A stretch of 11,230 nucleotides of DNA, from positions 1 through 11,230 of the forward strand of contig CAOJDZ010000007.1 of NCBI GenBank assembly GCA_948433815.1, given 5' to 3'. Below, in pieces: positions 1 through 6,790 of the stretch. The position numbers were made by a program, and so were the translations under genes. Each line of letters begins with the position of its first letter. Position 1 is the first letter of the stretch. The notes under the pieces are model-generated. The model worked only from the letters and a program-made list of their open reading frames with translations. It made no database searches and was not told where the DNA came from. The DNA comes from an uncultured Clostridia bacterium (GTDB lineage Bacteria; Bacillota_I; Bacilli_A; RF39; UBA660).

Positions 1-1259
1 TAATGGCTATAACTGCTATTGCGTCTAGTTTAATAGGATTTTTGTTTATGATGGGTATTTTATCTAAGAGTCAAAAATACTTTAAGGCTAAGCAAGAAGA
101 ATTAGGTAATTTAAATGCTCATATAGAAGAAGTATATTCTGGACTTAATGTAGTTAAAGTTTATAATGGAAAAAGGGATGCTAATTCAAAATTTGATTTA
201 TATAATAAAAAAGTTTGCAATGCTAATAAGAAGAGTCAATTTTTATCTGGAATGATGATGCCTCTTATGAATTTTATTGGTAATTTTGGATATGTGGCTG
301 TTTGTATAGTGGGAGCAATTCTTACTATGAATGGTAATATTTCTTTCGGTGTTATTGTAGCATTTATTACTTATGTAAGGTTATTTACTTCACCACTAGC
401 ACAAATAGCACAAGGACTTACAAGTCTACAATCTACGGCCGCCGCAAGTGAAAGAGTATTTGAATTTCTCGATGAAAAAGAGATGAATAGCCAAGAAAAT
501 ATTACTAAGTATTTAGATAAGTCTAAAGTAAAGGGAAATATAGAATTTAAAAATGTAGAGTTTAAATATGACAGAAATGATACACCTACTATTAGAGATT
601 TTACTGCAACTGCTAAACCTGGACAAAAGATTGCTATAGTTGGACCTACTGGTGCGGGTAAGACGACAATGGTAAATTTACTTATGAAGTTTTATGATAT
701 TAATGGTGGGGAAATTTTAATTGATGGTATACCTATTAGTGAATTAACTAGAGAGAATATTCATAGTTTATTTACTATGGTACTTCAAGATACTTGGTTA
801 TTTAATGGTACTGTGAGAGAAAACATTGTTTATAATAGAGAAAATGTAAGTAATGAAAGAGTTATAGATGTTTGTAAGGAAGTTGGACTTGATCATTTTA
901 TAAGAACTTTACCAAATGCGTACGATTCTATGATTAGTGATTATGATAGTGTTTCTGCTGGACAAAGACAGTTAATGACAATAGCAAGGGGTATGATAGA
1001 AGATAGTCCTTTCTTAATACTAGATGAAGCTACAAGTAACGTTGATACTAGAACAGAAGAGTTAGTTCAACATGCAATGGATAAGCTAACTGAAGGCAGA
1101 ACATCATTTATAATAGCTCATAGGTTATCAACTATTAAAAATGCTGACTTGATTCTTGTTATGAAGGACGGAAATATTATTGAACAAGGTAATCATGAAG
1201 AATTAATGGATAAAAACGGAAGTTATGCTGAACTTTATAATTCTCAATTTGAGTTATAG
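1..1259 (+). CDS. ABC exporter half-transporter (permease-ATPase fusion), 5'-truncated by window edge
   Basis: C-terminal two thirds of a type IV (LmrA/BmrC/BmrD/MsbA-like) ABC exporter half-transporter, which uses ATP hydrolysis to move a substrate out across the membrane. At least 418 codons are visible; full-length relatives are about 570-620 aa, so the ribosome start and first membrane helices lie left of the window and the ATG at 3 is probably internal. Membrane helices are visible near residues 2-20, 85-107 and 113-131. The nucleotide-binding domain follows: Walker A GPTGAGKTT (about 214-222), Q-loop VLQDTWLF (about 260), signature VSAGQRQ (about 318-324), Walker B FLILDEATSNVD (about 337-348) and switch His in AHRLST (about 373). 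The signature replaces LSGGQ, but SxGQRQ variants occur in this family. All ATPase residues look intact. Such proteins often pair with an adjacent half-transporter, which would lie upstream, outside the window. The substrate cannot be inferred. The stop is TAG, followed directly by a terminator. Confidence 0.95.
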   Translation, partial: MAITAIASSLIGFLFMMGILSKSQKYFKAKQEELGNLNAHIEEVYSGLNVVKVYNGKRDANSKFDLYNKKVCNANKKSQFLSGMMMPLMNFIGNFGYVAVCIVGAILTMNGNISFGVIVAFITYVRLFTSPLAQIAQGLTSLQSTAAASERVFEFLDEKEMNSQENITKYLDKSKVKGNIEFKNVEFKYDRNDTPTIRDFTATAKPGQKIAIVGPTGAGKTTMVNLLMKFYDINGGEILIDGIPISELTRENIHSLFTMVLQDTWLFNGTVRENIVYNRENVSNERVIDVCKEVGLDHFIRTLPNAYDSMISDYDSVSAGQRQLMTIARGMIEDSPFLILDEATSNVDTRTEELVQHAMDKLTEGRTSFIIAHRLSTIKNADLILVMKDGNIIEQGNHEELMDKNGSYAELYNSQFEL

Positions 1260-1289
1260 GAAACCAATTGATTTTGGTTTTCTTTTTAT
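1260..1289 (+). terminator. Rho-independent terminator after the ABC exporter gene
   Basis: The hairpin AAACCAA (1261-1267), loop TTGATT, TTGGTTT (1274-1280) is followed by TCTTTTTAT. It begins directly after the TAG stop and should end the ABC transporter transcript, separating it from the next gene. Confidence 0.75.
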
Positions 1290-1320
1290 ATCAACGATAA
1301 GTTTGTTGTTAATTCCTAAT

Positions 1321-1337
1321 TATAATTTTAAAATTAT
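1321..1337 (+). promoter_or_regulatory. -10 element overlapped by a perfect 16-bp palindrome (putative autoregulatory operator)
   Basis: A consensus -10 TATAAT lies at 1321-1326, with no convincing -35 at 16-18 bases upstream. The sequence ATAATTTTAAAATTAT at 1322-1337 is its own exact reverse complement. It overlaps the -10 and lies just upstream of the ribosome binding site of a gene encoding an XRE-type DNA-binding domain, the classical position for an autorepressor operator. In DNA this AT-rich, palindromes of A and T arise by chance more often than usual, so the operator role is an inference. Confidence 0.45.
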
Positions 1338-1351
1338 GGTAGGTGATTAAA

Positions 1352-2142
1352 ATGAATTATGATAAAATTGGAAAGTTTATTTACAAAAAGAGAAAAGATA
1401 TGGGGTTTACTCAAGAAGATTTGGCTTCTAAACTATCAATAACAGATCGTGCTGTTTCTAGATGGGAAAGAGGCAAAAGCTGTCCTGATATTAGTTTACT
1501 TGAAGATCTTTCAAATATTTTAAATGTTCAAGTTATTGAAATACTTCATGGAGAAAGTATTATAAAAGATGAAAATAAAGCAATTTTAGATATACTAAAA
1601 TTAAAGAATAAAGAAACTTTACTTTGGAAAATTATTGCTTATGTTTTTCTTAATATACTCTTATTTATCTTTCTCATTATACTAATAATTTCATATTTTG
1701 CCACTCAGGAAATAGATATTGATAAAAAGCAAAATATAAGTGTTATTGTGAGTCCCAGTATGAGTCCTAATTTTAACATGTTTGATATTGTAATTATTAA
1801 AAAAACTAGCTTTGAAGAGATAAAGATTAATGATGTTGTAGCTTATTATAGTTAAAATAAGTTTTATGGAAAAATGTTATAATTCATAGAGTTGTGGATA
1901 TAAATAGTGATAATTCCTGTTTAATAACTAAAGGAGACGCTAATGAAAATATTGATAATGAATGTGTTAAAGAAAAAAATTTAGTAGGAGTTATAAGTAA
2001 TTCAATACCTAATGTAGGAGATATTTTAATTTTATTTAATCATTTAAGTGTAACTTTTAAATTGTGTATTATTCTAGCAATTTTTGGAATATTATTTTTA
2101 GATTTTATTCCTGTAAAAACTTTTATACAATATAGAAAATAA
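1352..2142 (+). pseudogene. XRE HTH - transmembrane - S26B signal-peptidase-like fusion, disrupted by an in-frame stop and a 1-base frameshift
   Basis: The first piece (1352-1855, 167 aa) starts at ATG 1352, behind AGGTGA at 1341-1346; the GTG at 1343 lies inside that ribosome binding site and is not preferred. Residues 4-65 are an XRE/Cro-type helix-turn-helix (FTQEDLASKLSITDRAVSRW). Residues 92-116 are a membrane helix. Residues 129-167 match the start of S26 peptidases, with SPSMSP carrying the nucleophile Ser (about 136), then DIVIIKK and INDVVAYYS. A TAA at 1853 stops this frame. The rest of the peptidase continues in another frame: IIHRVVDI carries the His that serves as base in the S26B (SipW/Sec11) type, then TKGDANENID, VGVISNSIPNVGDI and a second membrane helix (LCIILAIFGILFL). 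In the first frame NKFYGK follows the stop; one extra A in the A5 tract at 1870-1874 would give GKNVIIHRVV in register. Two lesions therefore separate the catalytic Ser and His. The predicted intact form is about 263 aa, with the DNA-binding domain inside and the peptidase outside the membrane. A sequencing error could explain the A-tract change but not the stop as well. Confidence 0.75.
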
Positions 2143-2181
2143 GTTATTGTAATTATTTTTATACAATTTAAAAAATAAAGT
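2121..2181 (+). repeat. Imperfect direct repeat, about 25 bp with a 36-bp period, across the stop codon
   Basis: TTTTATACAATATAG plus following AAAATAAG (from 2121) recurs as TTTTATACAATTTAA plus AAAATAAAG (from 2157). The first copy encodes the C-terminal residues of the disrupted HTH-peptidase gene and contains its TAA stop; the second is noncoding. A 7-bp stem (TACAATA 2126-2132 with TATTGTA 2145-2151) followed by ATTATTTTT may act as a weak terminator. This could be a small local duplication or simply AT-rich convergence. Confidence 0.35.
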
Positions 2182-2211
2182 GTTTTTATTGTTATTTTAG
2201 TTAAAAAAATG

Positions 2212-2240
2212 TTGACAAATTTGCACTTATCATTTAGTAT
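2212..2240 (+). promoter_or_regulatory. Strong sigma-A-type promoter for the orphan small RNA
   Basis: A perfect -35 TTGACA (2212-2217) and a -10 TAGTAT (2235-2240) are spaced by exactly 17 bases. Transcription is expected to start around 2247-2249, at the foot of the first hairpin of the RNA. No open reading frame follows on this strand. Confidence 0.7.
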
Positions 2241-2247
2241 ATAGACT

Positions 2248-2347
2248 TACCAATTCACTTTAGGCGAATTGGTGCTAGTATCACACTAGCCAACCCCTTT
2301 TTATTCTTTTTTCCGGATAGCTTCTCAGGGGGGCTATCCTTTTTTAT
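2248..2347 (+). ncRNA. Candidate orphan small RNA, about 100 nt, with two stacked hairpins and a terminator
   Basis: Between a strong promoter and a strong terminator lies a short structured stretch without an ORF. Hairpin 1 is ACCAATTC (2249-2256), loop ACTTTAGGC, GAATTGGT (2266-2273), eight perfect pairs. Hairpin 2 follows with no gap: GCTAGT (2274-2279), loop ATCAC, ACTAGC (2285-2290). The linker CAACCCC (2291-2297) then a U-rich stretch precedes the terminator hairpin. CCCC could pair with the G-run in the terminator's 3' half (2328-2333), an alternative fold reminiscent of a riboswitch or attenuator, but the next gene is on the other strand, so nothing downstream is obviously controlled. 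I do not recognise it as 4.5S, 6S, tmRNA, RNase P or a known riboswitch. A trans-acting regulatory RNA is the simplest guess. Confidence 0.5.
2315..2346 (+). terminator. Rho-independent terminator of the small RNA
   Basis: The stem GGATAGC (2315-2321) pairs with GCTATCC (2333-2339) and is followed by TTTTTTATTT. The stem can extend inward by wobble and GC pairs (TTC with GGG), leaving a 5-base loop. This is the strongest GC-containing hairpin in the intergenic region. Confidence 0.8.
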
Positions 2348-2364
2348 TTGTAAATTTTGGTATT

Positions 2365-2397
2365 AAAAAAACTCGTTTCTTTTTTTTAAACGGGTTT
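2365..2397 (-). terminator. Terminator downstream of the 105-aa gene, possibly bidirectional
   Basis: AAACTCGTTT (2369-2378) and AAACGGGTTT (2388-2397) form a 10-bp stem around a T-rich loop. Read on the - strand it follows the stop of the 105-aa gene by 17 bases and ends in a U-run (A-run at 2365-2371), with one C-A mismatch. Read on the + strand the same position is a G-U wobble followed by T-rich sequence, so it may also back up the small-RNA terminator. Confidence 0.6.
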
Positions 2398-2414
2398 CTT
2401 TTATTTATTTTTTA

Positions 2415-2732
2415 CTAAGCTTTTACTTTTCTTGCTATACTTAAATCTTCATTTAATTCTTTTTGAGATTGGTTATATGAAGTTTCGTCAGTATCAGTAA
2501 TTAATATAACGCTAGCATCTTTTAAAGCTAATGCTAAACTAATAGCAAATGTTTTAAACATATTTCTATGTTCTGGTTTTTCTGACGTTTTTGTTTTTGT
2601 TTTTAATGTTTTATACTTTTGATAATATTTTTCATAAGATGCAAAATCTAAAGTGTTCATAGATATGTCCTCAATTGCTTCATCAGTTGCTTTTTTTAAT
2701 TCTTTAAAAGCTTTTTGTTCTTGTTTGTTCAT
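2415..2732 (-). CDS. Hypothetical small protein, 105 aa
   Basis: I do not recognise this family. The 105-aa product is mostly charged, with a Lys/Glu-rich, helix-prone N-terminal half (residues 1-55, including KTLKTKTKTSEK) and no signal peptide. A mildly hydrophobic stretch, FAISLALALKDASVILIT (about 62-79), could be a buried helix and strand rather than a membrane span. The C-terminal part is again charged (QSQKELNEDLSIARKVKA). The gene looks real: ATG at 2732 sits 4 bases after an AGGGGGAG ribosome binding site (2737-2744), a good promoter lies just upstream, and a terminator follows the TAG stop. It is 86 bases after nifJ on the same strand, but with its own promoter it need not belong to nifJ function. 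A cytosolic role is likely; nothing more specific can be supported. Confidence 0.7.
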   Translation of the reverse strand: MNKQEQKAFKELKKATDEAIEDISMNTLDFASYEKYYQKYKTLKTKTKTSEKPEHRNMFKTFAISLALALKDASVILITDTDETSYNQSQKELNEDLSIARKVKA

Positions 2733-2754
2733 TTTTCTCCCCCTAACAGTTAAA

Positions 2755-2784
2755 ATTTTATCATATAGATATGAAATATGTCAA
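2755..2784 (-). promoter_or_regulatory. Promoter of the 105-aa gene
   Basis: On the - strand, a perfect TTGACA (2784-2779) is followed after 18 bases by TAAAAT (2760-2755), preceded by TG one base upstream (extended -10). Transcription would start near 2748, giving a leader of about 15 bases that carries the AGGGGGAG ribosome binding site. Confidence 0.65.
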
Positions 2785-2818
2785 ATTAGCTTATGTATTA
2801 TTTTATGGTAAGTTTTAT

Positions 2819-5800
2819 TTAAATATACTCCTTTTTATTAGGCTTTTCTTCTTTATTTTCTTTCTTACTTAGTTCTAAATAATATTCATATCTTTCTTTT
2901 GCACTTGTCATGTTTTCTATATATAGTTTTTCGTAATCTTTTGGGTTTATGTTTTCTAGATTTTTATATCTCATTTCACTTGCAAATACTGTCTCGTACA
3001 TTTGGAAGTTTGGTTCTTTTGAATCAATAGTTAATTCTTTTGATTCAGGATTATATCTCATTAATATATTGTAACCACTTTCTACAAGTAATTTTTGGTC
3101 ATCTATACTATTTTGAAGTCCTCCTCTAATTCCATGTGCAATACAAGGACTATAAGCAATTATTATACTTGGTCCATTATGTTCTTCTGCTTCTTTAAAT
3201 GCTTTTATAGTTTGATTCATGGAAGCACCTGCACTGATAGAGGCTACATAAACATTAGGAATATTCATGGCAATTTGGAATAAATCTTTTTTTGGTTTTA
3301 GTTTTCCAGTATTAGAAAATTCTGCTACTGCACCCACTCTTGTTGATTTTGATGTTTGTCCTCCAGTATTTGAATAAACTTCTGTGTCTAAAACTAATAC
3401 TTTAATATCTTCATTCATTCTTAATACATGATCGAGTCCACCATATCCTATATCATAAGCCCAACCGTCTCCGCCTACTATCCAAACTTTTCTAGATGGT
3501 ATGTAGTCTAAAAGTTCTTTTAAATCTGGTCTTATATTTTTGTTACTTAACTCTTTTTTGATTTCTAAAGTGATTTTTGAATCATCAATATTATCTATCC
3601 AACTTTTAAATATATTTTTTGTTTCTATTTCAACTTCGTCTTTAGTTTCTATCATTATTTCTTTTATTCTATTTCTTGCTGTTTTGTATGCTGTATGGAT
3701 GCCTAGTCCAAATTCTGCATTATCTTCAAATAGAGAACTTATCCAAGGAATTTTATAAGGCGTACATGGAAGGCTTGCTCCATAAATTGATGAACATCCA
3801 GTTGCGTTTGCGATTACTATTTCATTACCATATAATTCTGTTAGTGTTCTTAAATAAACTGTTTCACCGCATCCTGCACAGGCTCCAGAAAATTCAAATA
3901 CCGGTTTAGAAAATCCTAATCCTTTTATTGAATATTTAGGGAAAGGTGTATCATTAGTTATCTTGTTATTAAAATAATCGCAAATCATATCAGTATCATT
4001 TTTTGGAGCGTCCATTACTAATGCTTTTTCTCCATTTTTTCCAGGACATACTTTTGAACATAAACTGCATCCTGTACAATTATCTGTGTTAATTCCTAAA
4101 TAAAATCCTTTTTCATTTTCACCTATACTTGGTATTGTATCTTCTTTTTTTATTGGAGCATTTATTAAATCTTCATTTGTTAGTGAGAAAGGTTTAATTA
4201 CTGCGTGAGGGCATATAAATGCACATTGGTTACATTCTATACAATTTTCTTTGCACCATCTTGGTACTAAGTTTGAAACTTTTCTTTTGTCTGAAAGGGA
4301 CGCTCCTCCTTCAAATGTTCCATCAGCATGACTCTCAAAATCTGATACTTTGAGCATATCTCCTCTTCTATGTATCATACTGTTTATAAAGCCTTCATCT
4401 GGTTCTTTATCTTCTGTTTCAGTTAATAAACTTTTATCAAATTCTCTTAAATAATCTATACTTTCATCTAATACATTTAAGTTAGCTTCTATTATATCTT
4501 TACCTTTGTCTTTGTAAGTATCTTTAATGTTATCTTTAAATTTGATTAAGTCTTCTCCAGAACAACCTAGCATTTTTAGCATATATAAGGCAATTATGTT
4601 ATTAATTTTTCCTTTTAATTTATATTTATCAGCTAATACGTCTGCATTTGTAACATAGAATTTTATGTGTTTATTTTTTAGTTCTTCTTTCATAGAATTA
4701 GGCATTAATATATTTATTTCTTCATCTGTTTTAGTTGTGTTAAGTAAGAATATGCCTTTGTTTTTTATATTTTTTAGTACATCGTATTTTTCTAAATATG
4801 TGTCTTTAGATACAACTATTAAATTAGGTTCTGTTAAGTAATATGGAGCATTTATTACTTTATCACTTATTCTTAAATGACTTATTGTTACTCCACCACT
4901 TTTTTTAGAATCGTATTCAAAATATCCTTGTATATAGTTTCCATCTTTTTTTCCTATTACTTTTAAGACATTTTTACTAGCACTTACCATTCCATCAGAG
5001 CCAAAACCAAATACTTTTATTTCTTTCCAACTATGATTAATAGAATAGTCTTTTTCTTCTAAGCTAGTATTTGTAACATCATCTATTATGCCTAAAGTGA
5101 AGTGATCTTTCATTATGTGGCGTTTCATGTTATCAAAAACAGCTTTTATTTGTTTAGGAGTTGTATCTTTACTAGAGAGTCCATATCTTCCACCAACTAT
5201 TTCTATATTATCTCCTTTTAAAGCATTACAAATATCTAAATATAATGGTTCTGCGAGTGAACCTGCTTCTTTTGTTCTATCTAATACAGTTATTTTTTCA
5301 ACAGATTTAGGTAAAACTTCTAAAAAATATTTTAAACTAAATGGTCTATATAAGTGAACAGTTATTACTCCAAGACTATCTCCATTTTTATTTAAGTCGT
5401 CAACTACTTCTTTTATAGTGTCTATTACTGAGCCCATGGCTATTATAATGTGTTTAGCATGTTTGTCACCATAATAAGTAAATGGTTTATAATTTGTACC
5501 AGCGATATTATTTATTTCTTCCATATAACTATTTACTATATCAGGCAGGTTATTATAATAAGGATTTCTTACTTCAGTGTTTTGAAAATAAACGTCTTCT
5601 GTTTCACTTGTTCCTCTTGTTATTGATTTTTCTATGTTAATTGAACGATTTCTAAAGTTTTCTATCGCTTCTTTATCTATTAAATTTTTTATTTGTTCTT
5701 CACTTAGTATATTTATTTTATTAATTTCATGACTTGTTCTAAATCCATCAAAGAAGTGAAGAAATGGAATGCTTCCTTTTAAAGATGATAAGTGACTTAC

Positions 5801-6259
5801 AAGTGCTAGATAATATGAGTCTTGTACGTTAACGCTAGAAAGCAGGGCAAATCCAGTTGAACGTGCAGCATATATGTCTTGGTGGTCTCCAAATATTGAT
5901 AAGGCATGAGTTGATAAACTTCTAGCAGCTACATGAATTACTCCAGGCAAAAGTTCTCCTGCGATTTTGTACATAGAAGGTATCATAAGAAGAAGTCCTT
6001 GACTAGCAGTAAAAGTAGTAGTTAATCTTCCGCCTTGAAGAGAACCATGAACAAAACCAGCAGCACCGCCTTCACTTTGCATTTCAACTACTTCTGGTAT
6101 ACTTCCTAAAATATTTTTTCTTTTTTCACTAGCCCATTTATCAGTTAAAGTCGCCATTGGACTAGATGGGGTTATTGGATAAATACCACATACTTCTGTA
6201 AAATTATAAGCAGCTCTAGCACATGCCTCATTTCCATCCATTACACATAAATTTTTCAT
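2819..6259 (-). CDS. nifJ: Pyruvate:ferredoxin (flavodoxin) oxidoreductase
   Basis: Single-chain homodimeric-type PFOR, 1146 aa, near the usual 1170-1190. It oxidatively decarboxylates pyruvate with CoA to acetyl-CoA and CO2 in the cytosol and passes the electrons to ferredoxin or flavodoxin, a central step of anaerobic fermentation. Domain order is complete: pyruvate-binding domain I with YPITPSSP (residues 27-34) and TASQGLLLMIPSMYKIAGEL; domains II-IV; a two-cluster ferredoxin domain with CIECNQCAFICP (about 670-681) and CTGCSLCSKVCPG (about 728-740); and the thiamine-diphosphate domain with CAGCGE (about 793), ATGCSSIYG, GDGWAYDIGYGGLDHV (about 930) and EVYSNTGGQTSKS (about 957). SPCIAHG (about 1036) supplies the last Cys expected for the third, proximal [4Fe-4S] cluster. 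All cofactor ligands appear present. ATG at 6259 follows AGGTGA (6269-6264). It is flanked by a terminator upstream and a gene with its own promoter downstream, so it is probably transcribed alone. Apparent + strand ORFs inside it are shadows. Confidence 0.98.
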   Translation of the reverse strand: MKNLCVMDGNEACARAAYNFTEVCGIYPITPSSPMATLTDKWASEKRKNILGSIPEVVEMQSEGGAAGFVHGSLQGGRLTTTFTASQGLLLMIPSMYKIAGELLPGVIHVAARSLSTHALSIFGDHQDIYAARSTGFALLSSVNVQDSYYLALVSHLSSLKGSIPFLHFFDGFRTSHEINKINILSEEQIKNLIDKEAIENFRNRSINIEKSITRGTSETEDVYFQNTEVRNPYYNNLPDIVNSYMEEINNIAGTNYKPFTYYGDKHAKHIIIAMGSVIDTIKEVVDDLNKNGDSLGVITVHLYRPFSLKYFLEVLPKSVEKITVLDRTKEAGSLAEPLYLDICNALKGDNIEIVGGRYGLSSKDTTPKQIKAVFDNMKRHIMKDHFTLGIIDDVTNTSLEEKDYSINHSWKEIKVFGFGSDGMVSASKNVLKVIGKKDGNYIQGYFEYDSKKSGGVTISHLRISDKVINAPYYLTEPNLIVVSKDTYLEKYDVLKNIKNKGIFLLNTTKTDEEINILMPNSMKEELKNKHIKFYVTNADVLADKYKLKGKINNIIALYMLKMLGCSGEDLIKFKDNIKDTYKDKGKDIIEANLNVLDESIDYLREFDKSLLTETEDKEPDEGFINSMIHRRGDMLKVSDFESHADGTFEGGASLSDKRKVSNLVPRWCKENCIECNQCAFICPHAVIKPFSLTNEDLINAPIKKEDTIPSIGENEKGFYLGINTDNCTGCSLCSKVCPGKNGEKALVMDAPKNDTDMICDYFNNKITNDTPFPKYSIKGLGFSKPVFEFSGACAGCGETVYLRTLTELYGNEIVIANATGCSSIYGASLPCTPYKIPWISSLFEDNAEFGLGIHTAYKTARNRIKEIMIETKDEVEIETKNIFKSWIDNIDDSKITLEIKKELSNKNIRPDLKELLDYIPSRKVWIVGGDGWAYDIGYGGLDHVLRMNEDIKVLVLDTEVYSNTGGQTSKSTRVGAVAEFSNTGKLKPKKDLFQIAMNIPNVYVASISAGASMNQTIKAFKEAEEHNGPSIIIAYSPCIAHGIRGGLQNSIDDQKLLVESGYNILMRYNPESKELTIDSKEPNFQMYETVFASEMRYKNLENINPKDYEKLYIENMTSAKERYEYYLELSKKENKEEKPNKKEYI

Positions 6260-6276
6260 ATTATCACCTATTATAA

Positions 6277-6282
6277 ATTATA
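6277..6282 (-). promoter_or_regulatory. Probable -10 element of nifJ
   Basis: TATAAT on the - strand (6282-6277) lies 18 bases before the nifJ ATG, between the upstream gene's terminator and the AGGTGA site. A second overlapping TATAAT occurs at 6275-6270. No clear -35 is seen at 16-18 bases upstream. If the first is used the leader would be only about 11 bases and begin at the ribosome binding site. Confidence 0.4.
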
Positions 6283-6311
6283 CTATTTTTTTTACTAAGA
6301 AGAAAGCTAAA

Positions 6312-6336
6312 GAAAAAAACATCAATTTTTTGATGT
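6312..6336 (-). terminator. Rho-independent terminator between the small unknown gene and nifJ
   Basis: On the - strand, ACATCAA (6336-6330), loop AAAA, TTGATGT (6325-6319) is followed by a run of U (6319-6313). It begins 12 bases after the TAA stop of the upstream gene and insulates nifJ from it. Confidence 0.8.
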
Positions 6337-6347
6337 CTATTTTACTC

Positions 6348-6742
6348 TTATCTTTTTCTTACATCTTGTTTTAATGAACGAATGCTTATGTCTCTTTTTT
6401 GCATATCTTCATTAAAATAAGGCTTTAACGAATCATCATCAATAAATTGTTGCCCTTCAAAACAAGGTATTCCAGCATATATAAGATGCTTACTATTTAA
6501 TCCATTTATTCTATAATCTCCAAGTGCTATATAGTAGCTTAAAAATGATTTTATTTTAGATAAAGGAACAAATACTCTGTCTGATATTTGGATTAAAACA
6601 GCTCCCTTTTCTTGCAATTCACTTTTAACATTTATGGTTCCAAAAGCAGAAATTCCAACGAGTCTTCGCATATAAACATTGATTCCATAGTATAATCAAT
6701 ACATCTTTTTATATCTCCTATAAATACTTTTTCTGAGTTCAT
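6348..6742 (-). pseudogene. Small unknown gene, apparently frameshifted near 6680
   Basis: I do not recognise the family. The longest single frame (6671-6348, 107 aa) starts MRRLVGISAFGTINVKSEL and is cytosolic-looking, with GAVLIQISDRVFVPLSKIKS in the middle and a basic C-terminus. Its ATG at 6671 has no ribosome binding site. Upstream, ATG 6742 has a proper GAGAGG site and a -10-like TATAGT (6772-6767), but that frame (MNSEKVFIGDIKRCIDYTMES...) ends after 36 codons at 6632 inside the other ORF. Joining the first 21 residues to the downstream frame, which reads INVYMRRLVGIS before the MRR start, gives one continuous protein of about 130 aa. A single indel around 6680-6690 is therefore the simplest explanation. 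Alternatives are two overlapping genes or a sequencing error. The good terminator after the stop argues that this was a true gene. Confidence 0.5.
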
Positions 6743-6790
6743 AATAACCTCTCTAAATTATTTTTTACTATAACATAAAAATATTATTTA

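Noticed and set aside
952..975. Degenerate ABC signature (VSAGQRQ) as evidence of a dead ATPase
   Set aside because: SxGQRQ variants occur in active exporters of this family, and Walker A, Walker B, Q-loop and switch His are all intact.
1343..1351. GTG start at 1343 for the HTH gene
   Set aside because: It lies within the AGGTGA ribosome binding site, which is correctly spaced for ATG 1352.
1894..2142. Separate 82-aa protein starting at GTG 1894
   Set aside because: It has no ribosome binding site, and its residues plus the upstream IIHRV continue the S26B peptidase domain of the preceding frame. It is the 3' half of a broken gene.
2248..2347. Identification of the small RNA as 4.5S, 6S, tmRNA or a known riboswitch
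   Set aside because: None of the diagnostic conserved loops (for example GGAAGCAGC of SRP RNA) are present, and no gene lies downstream for a riboswitch to control.
3095..3909. Small + strand ORFs inside nifJ
   Set aside because: They are antisense to a clearly conserved coding region, with no start signals or recognisable motifs.
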